DNA from: Gibbula magus
Taxonomy: Eukaryota > Mollusca > Gastropoda > Trochida > Trochidae
DNA length: 64,000 nt
NCBI GenBank assembly: GCA_936450465.1
Contig: OW388300.1
Coordinates: 22,259,232 to 22,323,231 of the forward strand
Reading direction: 5' to 3'
This document shows, piece by piece, positions 9,846 through 21,755 of this stretch. A program made the position numbers and the translations under genes. How positions within the stretch are numbered: the first letter of the stretch is position 1; every line of letters begins with the position of its first letter. A model generated the notes under the pieces. The model did not search any database. It was not told the DNA's origin and saw only the letters and a program-made list of their open reading frames with translations.

Positions 9846-12785
9846 AACTTCTGATATAATATACATAATGTAAGAAACAAGTTTGGAAATATATTGTAAC
9901 AACACTGGTATATTATTTAGACATTCACTAACAAATCAAAGGAAAGGATAAAATAATCTATCATTATCAAAATAAAATATATAAATTTGTTTACTGGGTT
10001 ACATTGTGCACATCATAACGTATAAGACACTATTAGGCTATATCACAGTAGAATATTTGTGTGACATTGTGTATTAATAATTCTAAAGGGTATGATTCAT
10101 GAAAAAGCACGTTTTGGGTAAATTTATTGAAAATGCGAACTCCGCGCATCGCCATAAATCATTAGTATGATGATAATAGGTTGTACGCCTTCAGTGCATG
10201 GAGCTCAGCGACATTCGAATGCGTATTTGAGGTTACAAAATCGTCTCTTTCACACTTGAATGGCTTCATTCTGCTCACATAAAGAGATAGTTTTAATCAG
10301 AAAGGAGGCCCATGGCATTTTACAGTGCATAGTAGTAAAATACATTTCCTGACTGTTGAGGACATCCTAGTTGTTTACATCTATTTCGCTAAAGAGTTAA
10401 ACAATTGAATATATTTTTCATAACCAGGAATTCAATGTAATATATGGGTAAAGTCTTTCTTAAAACATGGATAAGAGAAAGAGAAATGGATAAATAATAC
10501 AAAAGGGTATTCTGACTCAGTGAAAAGTATATGTTCTTGATAAAAATGAGACGTTTTGACCCTGTCGGTAGTGCTTGTAAACACATAAATTTGCAAACTG
10601 ATTAATACGGAACAACCAAAGAGTCAGCTTCTATTTTTTGTTAACTTTTCTGTCAAACGTGTTTCAATACCCATGAACTTTGGGTTTTATCCGAGCGTGG
10701 GTAATTTTCCCGTTTCATCATAATTCAACAATTATTCTTGTCGTGAAAAGGGATTTTATTATATTTTTGGTGTGACGTTCATCACAATGATAATTGCGGA
10801 CATTGAACGTCAATCATTATAACAAAATAATTCTCTTTATTAATATCATTTAGTGATTGGCGCTTAAGGGTTAATTTTCAATAACAGTCAATACTTCTTG
10901 ATAAAATACTACAATGCAACACTGAGTGTTCCTTTTAAAACCCATTGAGTATGTTGTTGGAGTCACATTATGTCAAACGTAATAAATGAAGTTATTTTAT
11001 CGAAAAGTACTGATTGCTGATGAACATTATCAATTTAAGGCTAGTTCATTTAGTAGTGATATTATAAAGGTGAAAGTCACGATTTATTATTGAAAACTTG
11101 ACAAAGATGCGGGTTAATTGGTTAAATGTAAGTTTGGAAACTTACCTTTAATAGACAGTCAGATGTGGGTTGGTAATATGTAATTGGTCATATAACTACT
11201 GTGCACATATAGGAAACGTATAAATTCGGCTTCTTCACGTACAAAAATGCTGTTGCTCGACTTTATTTGATTAGCATACATTTGGCGTTAGGGAATGAAT
11301 ATGCAAGTAAAGTGAAATTATTTGTACTTCAGAATAAATCAGAATATCTGGTCTGTCGGCATGCATGAAGGCAAAGTAAATATTCCTATAAATTTTTAAT
11401 GGCTCTTTAAAACATATTTGTAAATGTTTTATCCATATGCATTATTTTTACATTTTATCTGTAAATAAGTTTTTTGGATATAAGATTATTCAACCAAAAG
11501 CGTATATATTTCAGCATTTAGTGGATTCACATATCGTTATCAAGTAATGAATAACTAAATACCGGAAACCATTTTATTTTAATTCGTGTGAGTAACTTAG
11601 TTTTGATGGTTAAATCACCATATCACCAAAAATACCAGTATTGACCTGTATTAAGAACATGACACACTATAAAGTAATTAAGTATGTGAAATAAATATTC
11701 AAATTTCATACTACGTATCTATAATATATTGATTATAGTTTCTGTTTGCCTTTAAACCTATGGTTTTTCATATCATTAGTAAATGTCAGAGAACATGTGG
11801 AGCTATTGATACTGTAGAGTATAGTTGGTTACCATTGCAAAGTCAAATGGTATCAGTTCCCTAAATTGCACGTCACATGTTGTCATAGTAACATGATCTG
11901 CATGAGCCTGGGAAAAAATCAATTATTCGTGCTGTAATCCGAGATTTGCTCTTTGAAAAGACTCAAAATTGTGACTCTTGCCTCAATGTTTAAGAAGTAA
12001 ATGCTTTGCAAAATAAAAGTGAATTTTTTTCGGAAACTGGGATATTGGCTAACTGCATGCTGTACAGTTTGCAATTACTATAAATGTGCTCGTGGAACAC
12101 ATTGGTACCGACAAGGAATACAATACCTTGAAGTTTTACCAAAATGAGACTAATAGAACCATTCTGAATGAAATTCATAAATGACGCCATAACGTCAAAT
12201 CAACATCAGCAAAGACAGGGGTTTTGCATCAAACAACTTCACGGGAGTGTTTGCACATGTTCTAATTGCATTTAAAAGCACATTTTGCCCTTCATCATCT
12301 GAACAGAAATGTGGCTATTTTCCCAGAGAATGATTATGGCACAATATAATGTTATCCAGAAGTTCTATACAAGTATTGACTTATCGTTACGTCTGCATGT
12401 GTTCAACACGTTATTATTATGATGTCATCAAAATTGGAATGCTGTGATGTTAAAAATTTTCTCATTACAGCGTTATCAGTGGACTGGCGTTATTTTGCTG
12501 TTCAGTAGATATCCAAGTTTGTACGTCACCTTGTTGAGATTACTATTCATCTACATAGTAAAGCTTGCACAAGAAACTTACACATTGACTTTAAAGGTGT
12601 AAACTCTACATAAATGCTCATAATAATGCAAATGTTGAGTGTACTTCAACCGTCTATATAATCTCGGAATATAGTGTCAATATTTTAGCATTGTACGTGT
12701 AATCTTGGTTTTCATTCTTGACATGGTTTCTATGATTATTAACATAAAGTTAATGAATTGAGTTTGGTTATTCGAAAGGTTGTCT
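9846..12785. other. Element core, non-coding, with internal repeat modules
   Basis: No gene is recognised. Part of it is repeated elsewhere in the element. 10100-10330 is the diverged reverse complement of about 20390-20510. 11040-11350 resembles 16370-16590 plus 18095-18150. 11960-12500 is related to 56050-56600. Nearly identical sequence lies at 24060-27020 in the inner copy. Confidence 0.5.
11960..12500. repeat. Interspersed repeat module, outer copy
   Basis: Shares long runs with 26175-26720 (inner copy) and, more diverged, with 56050-56600 outside the element. Examples are the GCATCAAACAACTTCA and CATCATCTGAACAGAAATGT stretches. The minus-strand open frames in all three places (e.g. FIQNG, ILVKLQ) are similar, but too short and too variable to call a gene. 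Confidence 0.6.
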
Positions 12786-13978
12786 GCTCGGGAAAACCAC
12801 ACTAGAAAACTACAAATGTCGCGAGGACCACACGACATGTACACTCCTCGTTGCCGAGAAAGCCACACTAATAAACTACAAATGTCGCGAGGACCACACG
12901 ACATGTAAACTCCTCGTTGCCGAGAAAGCCACACTAATAAACTACAGAATGGCGCGAGGGCCACACGACATGTACTCTCCTCGTTGCCGCGAAAGCCACA
13001 CTAGAAAACTACAGAATGTCGCGAGGGCCACACGACATGTACACTCCTCGTTGCCGCGAAAGCCACACTAGAAAACTACAGAATGTCGCGAGGGCCACAC
13101 GACATGTAAACTCCTCGTTGCCGAGAAAGCCACACTAGAAAACTACAAATGTCGCGAGGGCCACACGACATGTACATTCCTCGTTGCCGCGAAAGCCACA
13201 CTAATAAACTACAGAATGGCGCGAGGGCCACACGACATGTACTCTCCTCGTTGCCGCGAAAGCCACACTAGAAAACTACAGAATATCGCGAGGGCCACAC
13301 GACATGTATACTCCCCGTTGCCGAGAAAACCAACTACAGAATGTCGCGAGGGCCACACGACATGTACACTCCTCGTTGCCGCGAAAGCCACACTAGAAAA
13401 CTACAGAATGTCGCGAGGGCCACACGACATGTAAACTCCTCGTTGCCGAGAAACCCACACTAGAAAACTACAAATGTCGCGAGGGCCACACGACATGTAC
13501 ATTCCTCGTTGCCGCGAAAGCCACACTAATAAACTACAGAATAGCGCGAGGGCCACACGACATGTACTCTCCTCGTTGCCGCGAAAGCCACACTAGAAAA
13601 CTACAGAATATCGCGAGGGCCACACGACATGTACACTCCTCGTTGCCGCGAAAGCCACACTAGAAAACTACAGAATGTCGCGATGGCCACACGACATGTA
13701 TACTCCCCGTTGCCGAGAAAGCCAACTACAGAATGTCGCGAGGGCCACACGACATGTACACTCCTCGTTGCCGCGAAAGCCACACTAGAAAACTACAGAA
13801 TGTCGCGAGGGCCACACGACATGTATACTCCCCGTTGCCGAGAAAGCCAACTACAGAATGTCGCGAGGGCCACACGACATGTACACTCCTCGTTGCCGCG
13901 AAAGCCACACTAGAAAACTACAAAATGTCGCGAGGGCCACACGTCGTGTAAACTCCTGGTTGCCGCGAAGCCCACGAT
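12786..13978. repeat. ~67-bp minisatellite, outer copy
   Basis: About 18 units with the core TCGCGAGGGCCACACGACAT and CTCCTCGTTGCCGCGAAAGC, ending CCACACTAGAAAACTACAGA. Most units are ~67 bp and some are shortened by ~10 bp (missing the ACACTAGAAA part). It is much richer in GC than its surroundings. The inner copy has about nine units (27020-27635). Open frames across it are products of the repeat. Confidence 0.9.
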
Positions 13979-14602
13979 TGATTTCGGGATGATACCGTTT
14001 ATCAAATTAGCGCCACCCATTGATAGATAATGAGCTTATTATAAAGTGAATATGGAGTTAATCTTGTTTGTTTAGTTTTAGATAAAGTGTTGTAGTAGTT
14101 TTTCTTTAGGTCACGACTTTTCAACTGTATATCTGTCACTATTCTGAAGTGGTTAGCATTAAAATGATGATTTTCAGCAACGTTCAGTATTCGATAAAAT
14201 TACATCTGACCAAATAACATATAAAACATGACACACATACGTGTACATTACATAAAATAAAATATGTTTCTATGGGGTGAAAACATCAATGAAATATGAA
14301 ACTCCCCTGTCCTGTGCCTTCCTACAATATGATAATACAAAGTAAAAAGACTGCAAGACACATCATAGTTTATTATATACCGTAACATGGACCAGCACTC
14401 CCGACCATTGCCGGGAGAGCCACATGCATACGATCACAAAAACCGGGAGCGCCAAGTTGTATGTAACCTTATTTTCTTACATGTGGCTCTGCCGGATTGC
14501 AACCCTTATAAAGATGTGCATTGTGCACAGTACGATTGAGTGGTTTAACATATTGACCTGAGAAAACCAAAAGAGAAGACGGCCGTTATCCAAAGTGATA
14601 CT
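13979..14602. other. Element core, non-coding; contains a small inverted repeat
   Basis: No gene seen. CCGGGAGAGCCACATG (14411-14426) pairs with CATGTGGCTCTGCCGG (14480-14495) with one mismatch, giving a stem with a ~53-base loop. The same arrangement, somewhat altered, exists in the inner copy near 28070-28160. Confidence 0.45.
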
Positions 14603-16064
14603 AAGATTCGTATGTTTTTTTTTGTTTTTTTTTTATGTTTTTATTCCCAAGAAATCACATTACATATATATACAAGCATATAGGACAATGTTTACACTTG
14701 TTTGTATATAGGAATATGAAGATAAAACAAAAAACCTGTTGATTTGCATGATGTCATCTCAAATTAAGAAGAGTGTTGACATTCTATGTACACAATGATT
14801 TGGCCTATTCATTGTAAACAGTAGTTTCTTGCACATGAAATAAAGGGATTGAAATAGAAGAAACATTGGAAGATCATTGTGAATAAGGTTATATTAATAG
14901 AGTGTGGAGTGATGACCAAAACGCAAAGAATTTTGTTTGTTCATTGTTTGAGTAAGCAATGTATTTGCATAATTTATAGTATCTTCTTATTTCATTTTTA
15001 ATATGATTAAAATTTGGCTTTGAATCTTTTCTGCTCATATTGTAAATGGTTTTTTTCACAATCAGGCAGATTACATTTAATGGATTGTTATTTTTCCCTT
15101 TAAAGCCAAAAAGTATATTTTCAAGATTTAATTCAATATGTCCTTCATTCAAGGTTCCAATCCATGATGCCAAATCTCTCCACACTCCATATACAATGTT
15201 ACATTCAAATAATAAATGCTGTACAGATTCTTGCGTCTGTTTACAGAATATACATAGTGGTGAATCAATCAAACCAATCTTGTACAAAAACTTATTGGTT
15301 GTTAAAATGTTTTGAGTTACCTTGTATTGAAAATATTTCAAATTCAGACTTTGTGTGCATCTATTGGGCATTAAATTAATATTTTCCCATTCAGTCTGTG
15401 TAAGTTCTCGTCCCAATCTTTCTTCCCATTTCAGCTGACCTGATGTTCTAGCAAATGCAAAATTACATAGTATTTGATAATAATATTTACTTTTCTTACC
15501 CATGCTCATCACACCTATGTTAAAAGGGAGAATAGGAAATAGTTGTCTATTTTCCAGCATCTTGACTGTTATACTTTTTTTCTTCAAGTAGTCAGCTACT
15601 GCTTTTTTTATACTAAGATATTCAAGGAAGTTGATATTAATGTTAAACTTATCTTTCAGATGTCCTAGGGAAGCAAAATTTCCATCTTCTTTTAAAATAT
15701 GACAGAGAAATACAATTCCCTTTTCTTCCCATTTCTTAAAGTAAACTTGCTTCCTATCTATCAAAATATTATTATTGCACCATAGTGCCTGGCATAGAAT
15801 ATCTTTTCCTTCAGTAATGTTTTTATAGTGAATATTTAGGTATTCTGACCATATCTTTAGTGTCTCTCTCCAAAATCTATTATTAAGTTTTGGTAAAATA
15901 TTTTTTAAGATATAATATCCGTCAGCCATCCATATCCTTGGCATATTTGCTATGGTCTCCATTACATTATTTTTCCAAAGTGTGTCATCATAGATTAGTC
16001 TTCGAACCCATAGTACCTTTTGGGCTTTAATAGTATTTTTAATATTTGGAAGATTCGTATGTTT
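14603..16064 (-). mobile_element. L1/Tx1-like LINE, 5'-truncated young insertion (outer copy only)
   Basis: A perfect 15-bp target duplication AAGATTCGTATGTTT stands at 14603-14617 and 16050-16064. The inner copy has the uninterrupted empty site at about 28261-28275. The minus-strand poly(A) tail appears as the T-run at 14611-14641. The insertion (14618-16049, 1432 bp) therefore came after the two giant copies separated. Confidence 0.93.
14889..16045 (-). CDS. LINE ORF2 C-terminal region (partial, open)
   Basis: An uninterrupted frame runs from the 5' truncation point at 16045 to the stop at 14889; the first ATG is at 15962. Counting from that ATG it has 357 residues. A zinc-knuckle-like CIFC...H...C motif is at C237, C240, H249 and C254, and tryptophan-rich blocks are typical of the region behind the RT in L1/Tx1-type ORF2 proteins. 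The RT and endonuclease domains are missing because of 5' truncation, so it cannot act on its own. The same region is found, broken, in the LINE at 48060-53822 (WRDVLKVWDRYCKNIHVN). The intact frame agrees with a recent insertion. Confidence 0.8.
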
Positions 16065-16594
16065 ATTGCAAAATAGTTTTACACACCACCAGTTGATAAC
16101 AGTTGTGAATCACATTTTCCTTCTCTGTTTTACAAAATTCCTCGTTACCATTATTTATTAACTGCATAGATAATACTTCCTTCTATGGTATATAATGAGT
16201 TTTAGAACGATAATAGTCTACATATATATGAAGCAAATGATGCTACTTGATATGTAAAACAGTTTAAAGAAATGGCTGTTTTATTTATGCGGAAATTTAT
16301 CAGAAAACTGTAATACATGTCGAGCAATTTGAATCCTGAAGTACATGTACTATTGTTGAAAATTACAATGTTAATGCTTATCGGTTCATTAACGTAACAA
16401 TGTAATTATGTAAAGTTAAAAGACGTGACAATGCACCGCGATTGACGCCCGTCATTCAGTCAAATGTCATTTTGGAAACTTATTTACAACAGACAATAGG
16501 ACAAAGTTTGGTTGAGAATGTTTACTGAGTCATCTGTGCATGTAAATGCGACGTGAAATTTCGGTTTCAGATGTTGCTCGACTTTCATTTGAAA
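16065..16594. other. Element core, non-coding
   Basis: No gene seen. The end of this stretch (GATGTTGCTCGACTTTCATT, 16570-16589) resembles CTGTTGCTCGACTTTATTTG at 11250-11270, indicating an old direct duplication within the core that the HINE-like element later interrupted. Confidence 0.4.
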
Positions 16595-18090
16595 CAAGAG
16601 AATTAGTGAGCAAAGCTCACTCATGATACCCCCGCTTTTACATTAACATTGGTCAAAGAGAAATGTTTGAAAATAGCAAAAGGGTATCAATGTTTAAACT
16701 TTTGTATGAAAAGACCATAACATATATTATTAAAGCAGAGTAAGTATTACACCTCTAAGCATGTTTTAGAAGTAAAAGTCAAAGTGGTTTCGTAACATTT
16801 GAACAATTAGAAGAGCGTTTGCGGGACACCGCAAAAGCAGAGCAGCTCCGAAACTTTGGGTCCCGCCTTTCCCTGTTCCGCCTTCTCCTCAGCATAAATA
16901 AAATGGGATTTTTTTTGGACCAAACTTTGTTCATTATTCAAGTTATTCTAACAAGTTGAATCATCACTGGGGTCACTTTTCACAAGTGTGTTCTTAAAAC
17001 CTATTTCTGATTTCAAAATTGGATCAAAGGATTAACATGGCCTGAACCAATATCTCATGACCTTGACCTTGACCTTAGACCTTCAAGGTCACACCATCAA
17101 CGATAACTTTTCATTGTGTATAACAATCATGCAATGACTCAAAGTGTTCATTGTTAACATAAGGCATATTCACAACAGCATGCTTAAGTTGTGACCTTGC
17201 TGTGACCTTGACCTTTGACAGATTTTAGCGAAAACTTTTTCAAATCTTGGTCTGTCTCCATAGTTGATATATACCAAATAAGAGCCTGACAGCACAAACA
17301 CGTTTGAAGTTATCATGTTTACAAGGATTATTGTAGTAATTAAAGCACTCGTGACCTTGACCTTTGACCTTGAATGTGAACATGTCAAAATCATTTACCA
17401 GATTTATAAGAAAGAAGCTATGTATATGAGGTGTTAATACCTTCTTGGAAACAAGTAGTATTTGAGTTATGAGCGGAACCAAAAGTGTGACCATAGACGC
17501 GCACACAAAGACGCTTAAAAGTGGAAAATCTGAAAAAATAATCATGGAATCTGAGGGAAACATAGAAAAGGCACATCTAGGGACCATAAAGTGTACATGT
17601 ATAAAGTTTCATAACAATTGAACAAGTAGTATTTGAGTTATGAGCGGAACCAAAAGTGTAAGCATAGACGCGCACACAAAGACGCTTAAAAGTGGAAAAT
17701 CTGAAAAAACAATCATGGAATCTGAGTGAAACATAGAAAAGGCACATCTAGGGACCATAAAGTGTACATGTATAAAGTTTCATAACAATTGAACAAGTAG
17801 TATTTGAGTTATGAGCGGAACCAAAAGTGTGACCATAGACGCGCACACAAAGACGCTTAAAAGTGGAAAATCTGAAAAAATAATCATGGAATCTGAGGGA
17901 AACATAGAAAAGGCACAACTAGGGACCATAAAGTGTACATGTATAAAGTTTCATAACAATTGAACAAGTAGTATTTGAGTTATGAGCGGAACCAAAAGTG
18001 TTCCGGACGGACGGACGGACGGACGCAAGGACGGACGGACGCGCTGAGCGCTATATACCCCTGACTACTTCGTAGCGGGGGTATAACTAG
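16595..18090 (+). mobile_element. Pearl/HINE-like (Helentron-associated) element, outer copy
   Basis: The 5' end carries a small hairpin (GTGAG-CAAAG-CTCAC, 16606-16620) followed by ATACCCCCGCT (16626-16636). The 3' end carries AGCGGGGGTAT (18074-18084), the inverse of that block, within a hairpin that precedes CTAG and a following T. Between them are several TGACCTTGACC-type motifs (about 17060-17380), three 171-bp tandem units starting at 17466, 17637 and 17808, and a (GGAC)n microsatellite (18004-18040). Subterminal inverted repeats, central tandem repeats, a microsatellite and a 3' hairpin are the described structure of mollusc 'pearl' elements and other Helitron-associated elements. It has no protein. 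Confidence 0.7.
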
Positions 18091-18534
18091 TAATCATATA
18101 TATTGGGCGATATGGGTTGATTTGCAAGTTAAGTGAAATTAATTGAACTGAAATCAGCATATATCGTATTCAGCACGTGCACGTATTTAAGCCAAATAAA
18201 GTATCTTGAAACAAAATGGGTGTCTCGACATACATGTAGTGACATATTATTTGAACAAGTAATCTTACAGTTTCATAAATGTAAGCAGAATGGAGTCATT
18301 TAAGTGCTTAAGAAAAGATTTCTTAACCTCCAATTACTTATCCTATTGTAAACTACGTAAACTGAAGGCGAACATATAATTATCATGACACTAATAATTT
18401 ATGGTGACTCACACTCTATTAGTACATATGCAAATACATGTTTATTTCCATTAAGAACCATTTTCAAGGCATATTTCGATAAACAATGTCACACAAATAT
18501 GCCACTATGATATACTTTTTTATATACAGTACTC

Positions 18535-18541
18535 CAAAAAC
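18535..18541. other. TA-CAG-TA excision footprint
   Basis: The outer copy reads TATATACAGTACTCC where the inner copy holds a 540-bp pogo/Tigger-like MITE beginning CAG and ending CTG. TA-CAG-TA is what remains when a mariner-superfamily element with CAG termini leaves a TA site. Confidence 0.75.
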
Positions 18542-19264
18542 TGAATCAATTGCATTCACATAAGTTAAACATGTAAGACAAATATATATTATATTGATGA
18601 TAATACATTGTTAAAATAGTGAATGGGTAAATATATTATACCAATGTTGATACAATAGTGTCCGCACTTGCACTTTCACATTGCTTATTCTGATTAACAT
18701 ATATTGATTAAGAGTAGTCAGATATTCTGATTTTTGCATAGACCGTTATTTTATTTAAACTGCATTGAACTTTGCGCAATAAAACTTATAACTCATTTAA
18801 TAATAATTATAATAAGTGTTTACCACGAATGAATTCATTTCACGACAACCTCGTTTACAATAAAGAAAATAGATGTCACATACATTGTATACAGAGAACA
18901 ATCACACTTGATCAACTTCAACATCATTTAAAGGACGAATACTGGAGGAATAGGTGTATTTTGAATTTATTGGTTTTTAAACGCGGTAGTAAGAAGAAAG
19001 TTTGACGTATTCATCTGGATCAACAGAAATCTTCAGGGATAATTTTAAAACTATTTTGTCGTAAACGAAACTGCTATTTTACTGGCGTTAGAAGAACTTC
19101 TTCTAAGCGAAATAATTATTTACCAGAGACAAAGAACCATGCCGCCATTGGAAATCAAAAATTAATATGCTTTCAATGAAACAATGGTAAAAGAGAGCTG
19201 ACACAAGTATGTCTATGGGAGGATCTACGTGTACGGGTATAAACACGCCGGGTCAACGTTGTCA

Positions 19265-19735
19265 ATTATCGATAATATTTGCAGATCTCTCTTGTAAGTG
19301 ACATGGCCCGTTGTGCGGCGTCCGTCCGTCATCCGTCGTCAAACCATAAACTTTTCACATTTTCGACTCCTCCTCATGAACCGCAGCACACCCATAGCTG
19401 AAATTTTGCGGAGAGGTACCTTGCACACAGGGGGTCAAAGTTTGTTCATTTGAACTTCGCCACCCATCAAATATTGGCGTGGCAGGCATTATTAATAGAA
19501 CCTTTAAACGACTTCTTCTCCGGAACCAGTTGACATAGGAAGATGACATTTTCAGATTTTACATATAAAATTTTATTTGTTCATTTGGTCCTGACCCCTC
19601 ACCAAATATGGATGTGACAGGGGGTCCAACCTAAAATCTTTAAAAGACTTCTTCTTCAAAACGATTTGATACAGAGAATTAAAAGTTTCACATTTTAACA
19701 ATCTGGGTCTACTCATGCTGCTCTCATATCTTAAC
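19265..19735. repeat. Decayed tandem repeat with GTCCGTC motif, outer copy
   Basis: Starts with GGCGTCCGTCCGTCATCCGTC. It then has two diverged units sharing TTTGTTCATTTG, TGGCGTGGCAGG/TGGATGTGACAGG and AGACTTCTTCTTC-like segments. Repeated at 32050-32490 in the inner copy. Confidence 0.5.
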
Positions 19736-20764
19736 ATGTATGTTTTAGCAAATTTGCGAGTGAGTGATTAGCAGAGTGTGTAAAAACTCAAATGCAGAAA
19801 GGTTAATGTTAATTCTTTTAGTTATTCCCCTTTTGTATTATTCCCTCAATCAGATCCTATTATTCACCAGTGGAAGTCTGTTGGCTATCCGTGTGCTGAG
19901 AAGGGTACAATTATACCAAATCATACCATGCCATGCATAATGGTTTGCGGTTTCAAAAGTTAAAACAAGATGATATCGAAATATATAATAGGCTATGACG
20001 GCAAATGGAAACTAACTAATTTCCCAGACTCAATAGATGGAACACATATAATGATGATTGAACACATTCTCACAGTAAGTGAATCCTATCGAATGCAAAT
20101 GGGGAAGGCATATTCTCAAATCATGAGACAAACAGTGAAAAAAGACATTTACTACTAAACTAAACCAAGTAAAGCTCCCTTCCTCTTTCGCCCTCACACC
20201 CAAACCTTTAGGCTTGAAGAGCTAAAATATGTTAATTAATTTCATCAGTGGTAAATTGTTGCTAAACTACGTTTACACAGTGATATTATTAATAAACTAA
20301 TAAGATGTACATATCTATAATAATCTACAATAATTACTTTTCAAATTTAATAAATATGAGCAAAACCATTCAAGTCTTAAAGGGAAGATTGTGTAAGTCC
20401 CATTAACTTATCCGAATGTAAGCTAAGCTCCATACACTGAAGGCGTTAATCCTATTATAGTCATACTAATGATTCATGACATTGCGCTGAGTTCACTATT
20501 AGTAAATTTTCCCAAAACGTCTTTTCTCCCTTTAGAACTATTTCCGTGTCATACAAATATTCTACAGTGATATTTTTATATAGTATACTCTTCGCACACT
20601 GCTTCAATTTGATGTGTACATTAAAACCAAGTAAAACAAGTTTTTTTTATTATGATTTTATTCTTTCCTTTAATTTTTTATTGAATGGCTAAATAATATA
20701 CAAGTGTTGATACCATAGACTTCCTACTAACCTGCATCCTTATTATGTTGATGAATATATATCA

Positions 20765-21755
20765 AAAGTAATCAAAGTGCGCCGATTTATATAAACTTTA
20801 CTTTGCTCGATTAAATCTATCATATTCAGTCACATAAGTATGTCTAAGGAAGTATCTATGTACAGGTTTACACACACGATGTCAACTTTTTTGAATATAC
20901 TATTATAGTTTTAATTGTCATGGATTTCTCAATTATTCACCGTAAGTTGTTTTATAGAGAAATCTCATTATATGTTTATTCAAATTCTTAATAAAAAAAT
21001 AAACTTGTATTAATTATATTTATATAATAGCGACCTTTGGGGATTTAAAGTGGAATCATTTATCAAAATCATTCTTATGTTATGTGAATCAAATATCAAG
21101 TGAAATGAAAAGAAATTGAATGAAACCAGTATTCTATTGTTATGTAAAAGATTACGGTCGACATGTCAATATCGCTCTTTCGCTCTTTCGCTCTTTCGCT
21201 CTTTCGCTCTATCGCTCTTTCGCTCTATCGCTCTTTCGCTCTATCGCTCTTTCGCTCTATCGCTCTTTCGCTTTATCGTTCTTTCGCTTTATCGCTCTTT
21301 CGCTTTATCGCTCTTTCGCTTTATCGCTTTATCGCTCTTTCGCTTTATCGCTCTTTCGCTTTATCGCTTTATCGCTCTTTCGCTTTATCGCTCTTTCGCT
21401 TTATCGCTCTTTCGCTTTATCGCTCTTTCGCTTTATCGCTCTTTCGCTTTATCGCTCTTTCGCTTTATCGCTCTTTCGCTTTATCGCTTATCGCTTTATC
21501 GCTTTATCGCTTTATCGCGCTGTTATTATCGCTTTATCGCTCTTTCGCTTTATCGCTCTTTCGCTTTATCGCACTGTTATTATCGCTTTATCGCTCTTTC
21601 GCTCTATCGCTCTTTCGCTTTATCGCTCTTTCGCTTTATCGCTCTTTCGCTTTATCGTGCTGTTATTATCGCTTTAGCGCGTTGTTATATCGCTTTGTCG
21701 TGCGGCGTTATCGCTTTGTCGTGCGACACTATCGCTTTGTCGTGCGACACTATCG
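20765..21755 (-). repeat. Right inverted arm, outer copy (proximal part)
   Basis: The reverse complement of 8606-9012 lies at 20765-21166. The 8/16-bp array on the opposite strand (CGCTTTATCGCTCTTTCG pattern) follows at 21167-21660, then the first 21-bp units. The arm is cut at 21755 by the inner element and continues at 34703-34913. Confidence 0.85.
21750..21755. repeat. Left target-site duplication CTATCG of the inner element
   Basis: CTATCG is part of a 21-bp arm unit (GCGACACTATCG). It is directly followed by the new terminus TATGATGG at 21756. The same hexamer follows the other terminus of the inner copy at 34697-34702, where the arm unit resumes with CTTTGTCG. Confidence 0.9.

Larger units (their letters stand above)
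18091..20764. other. Element core, right part, non-coding
   Basis: No gene recognised. The stretch 18290-18700 is a diverged direct repeat of 20365-20740 (shared order AAGTGCTTAAG / ACTTATCC / ACTGAAGGCG / TATTAGTA / GTGTTGATAC). A 77-residue frame at 18772-19005 is kept in the inner copy (31528-31761), but similarity between near-identical copies is not evidence of coding. Confidence 0.45.

Noticed and set aside
12677..13951. Several 60-95 residue frames on both strands
   Set aside because: Products of the 67-bp minisatellite; they appear on both strands and shift with unit length.
18772..19005. 77-residue frame kept in both giant copies
   Set aside because: The copies are nearly identical at the DNA level, so conservation says nothing; the composition (Asn/Lys/His-rich) fits AT-rich non-coding DNA.
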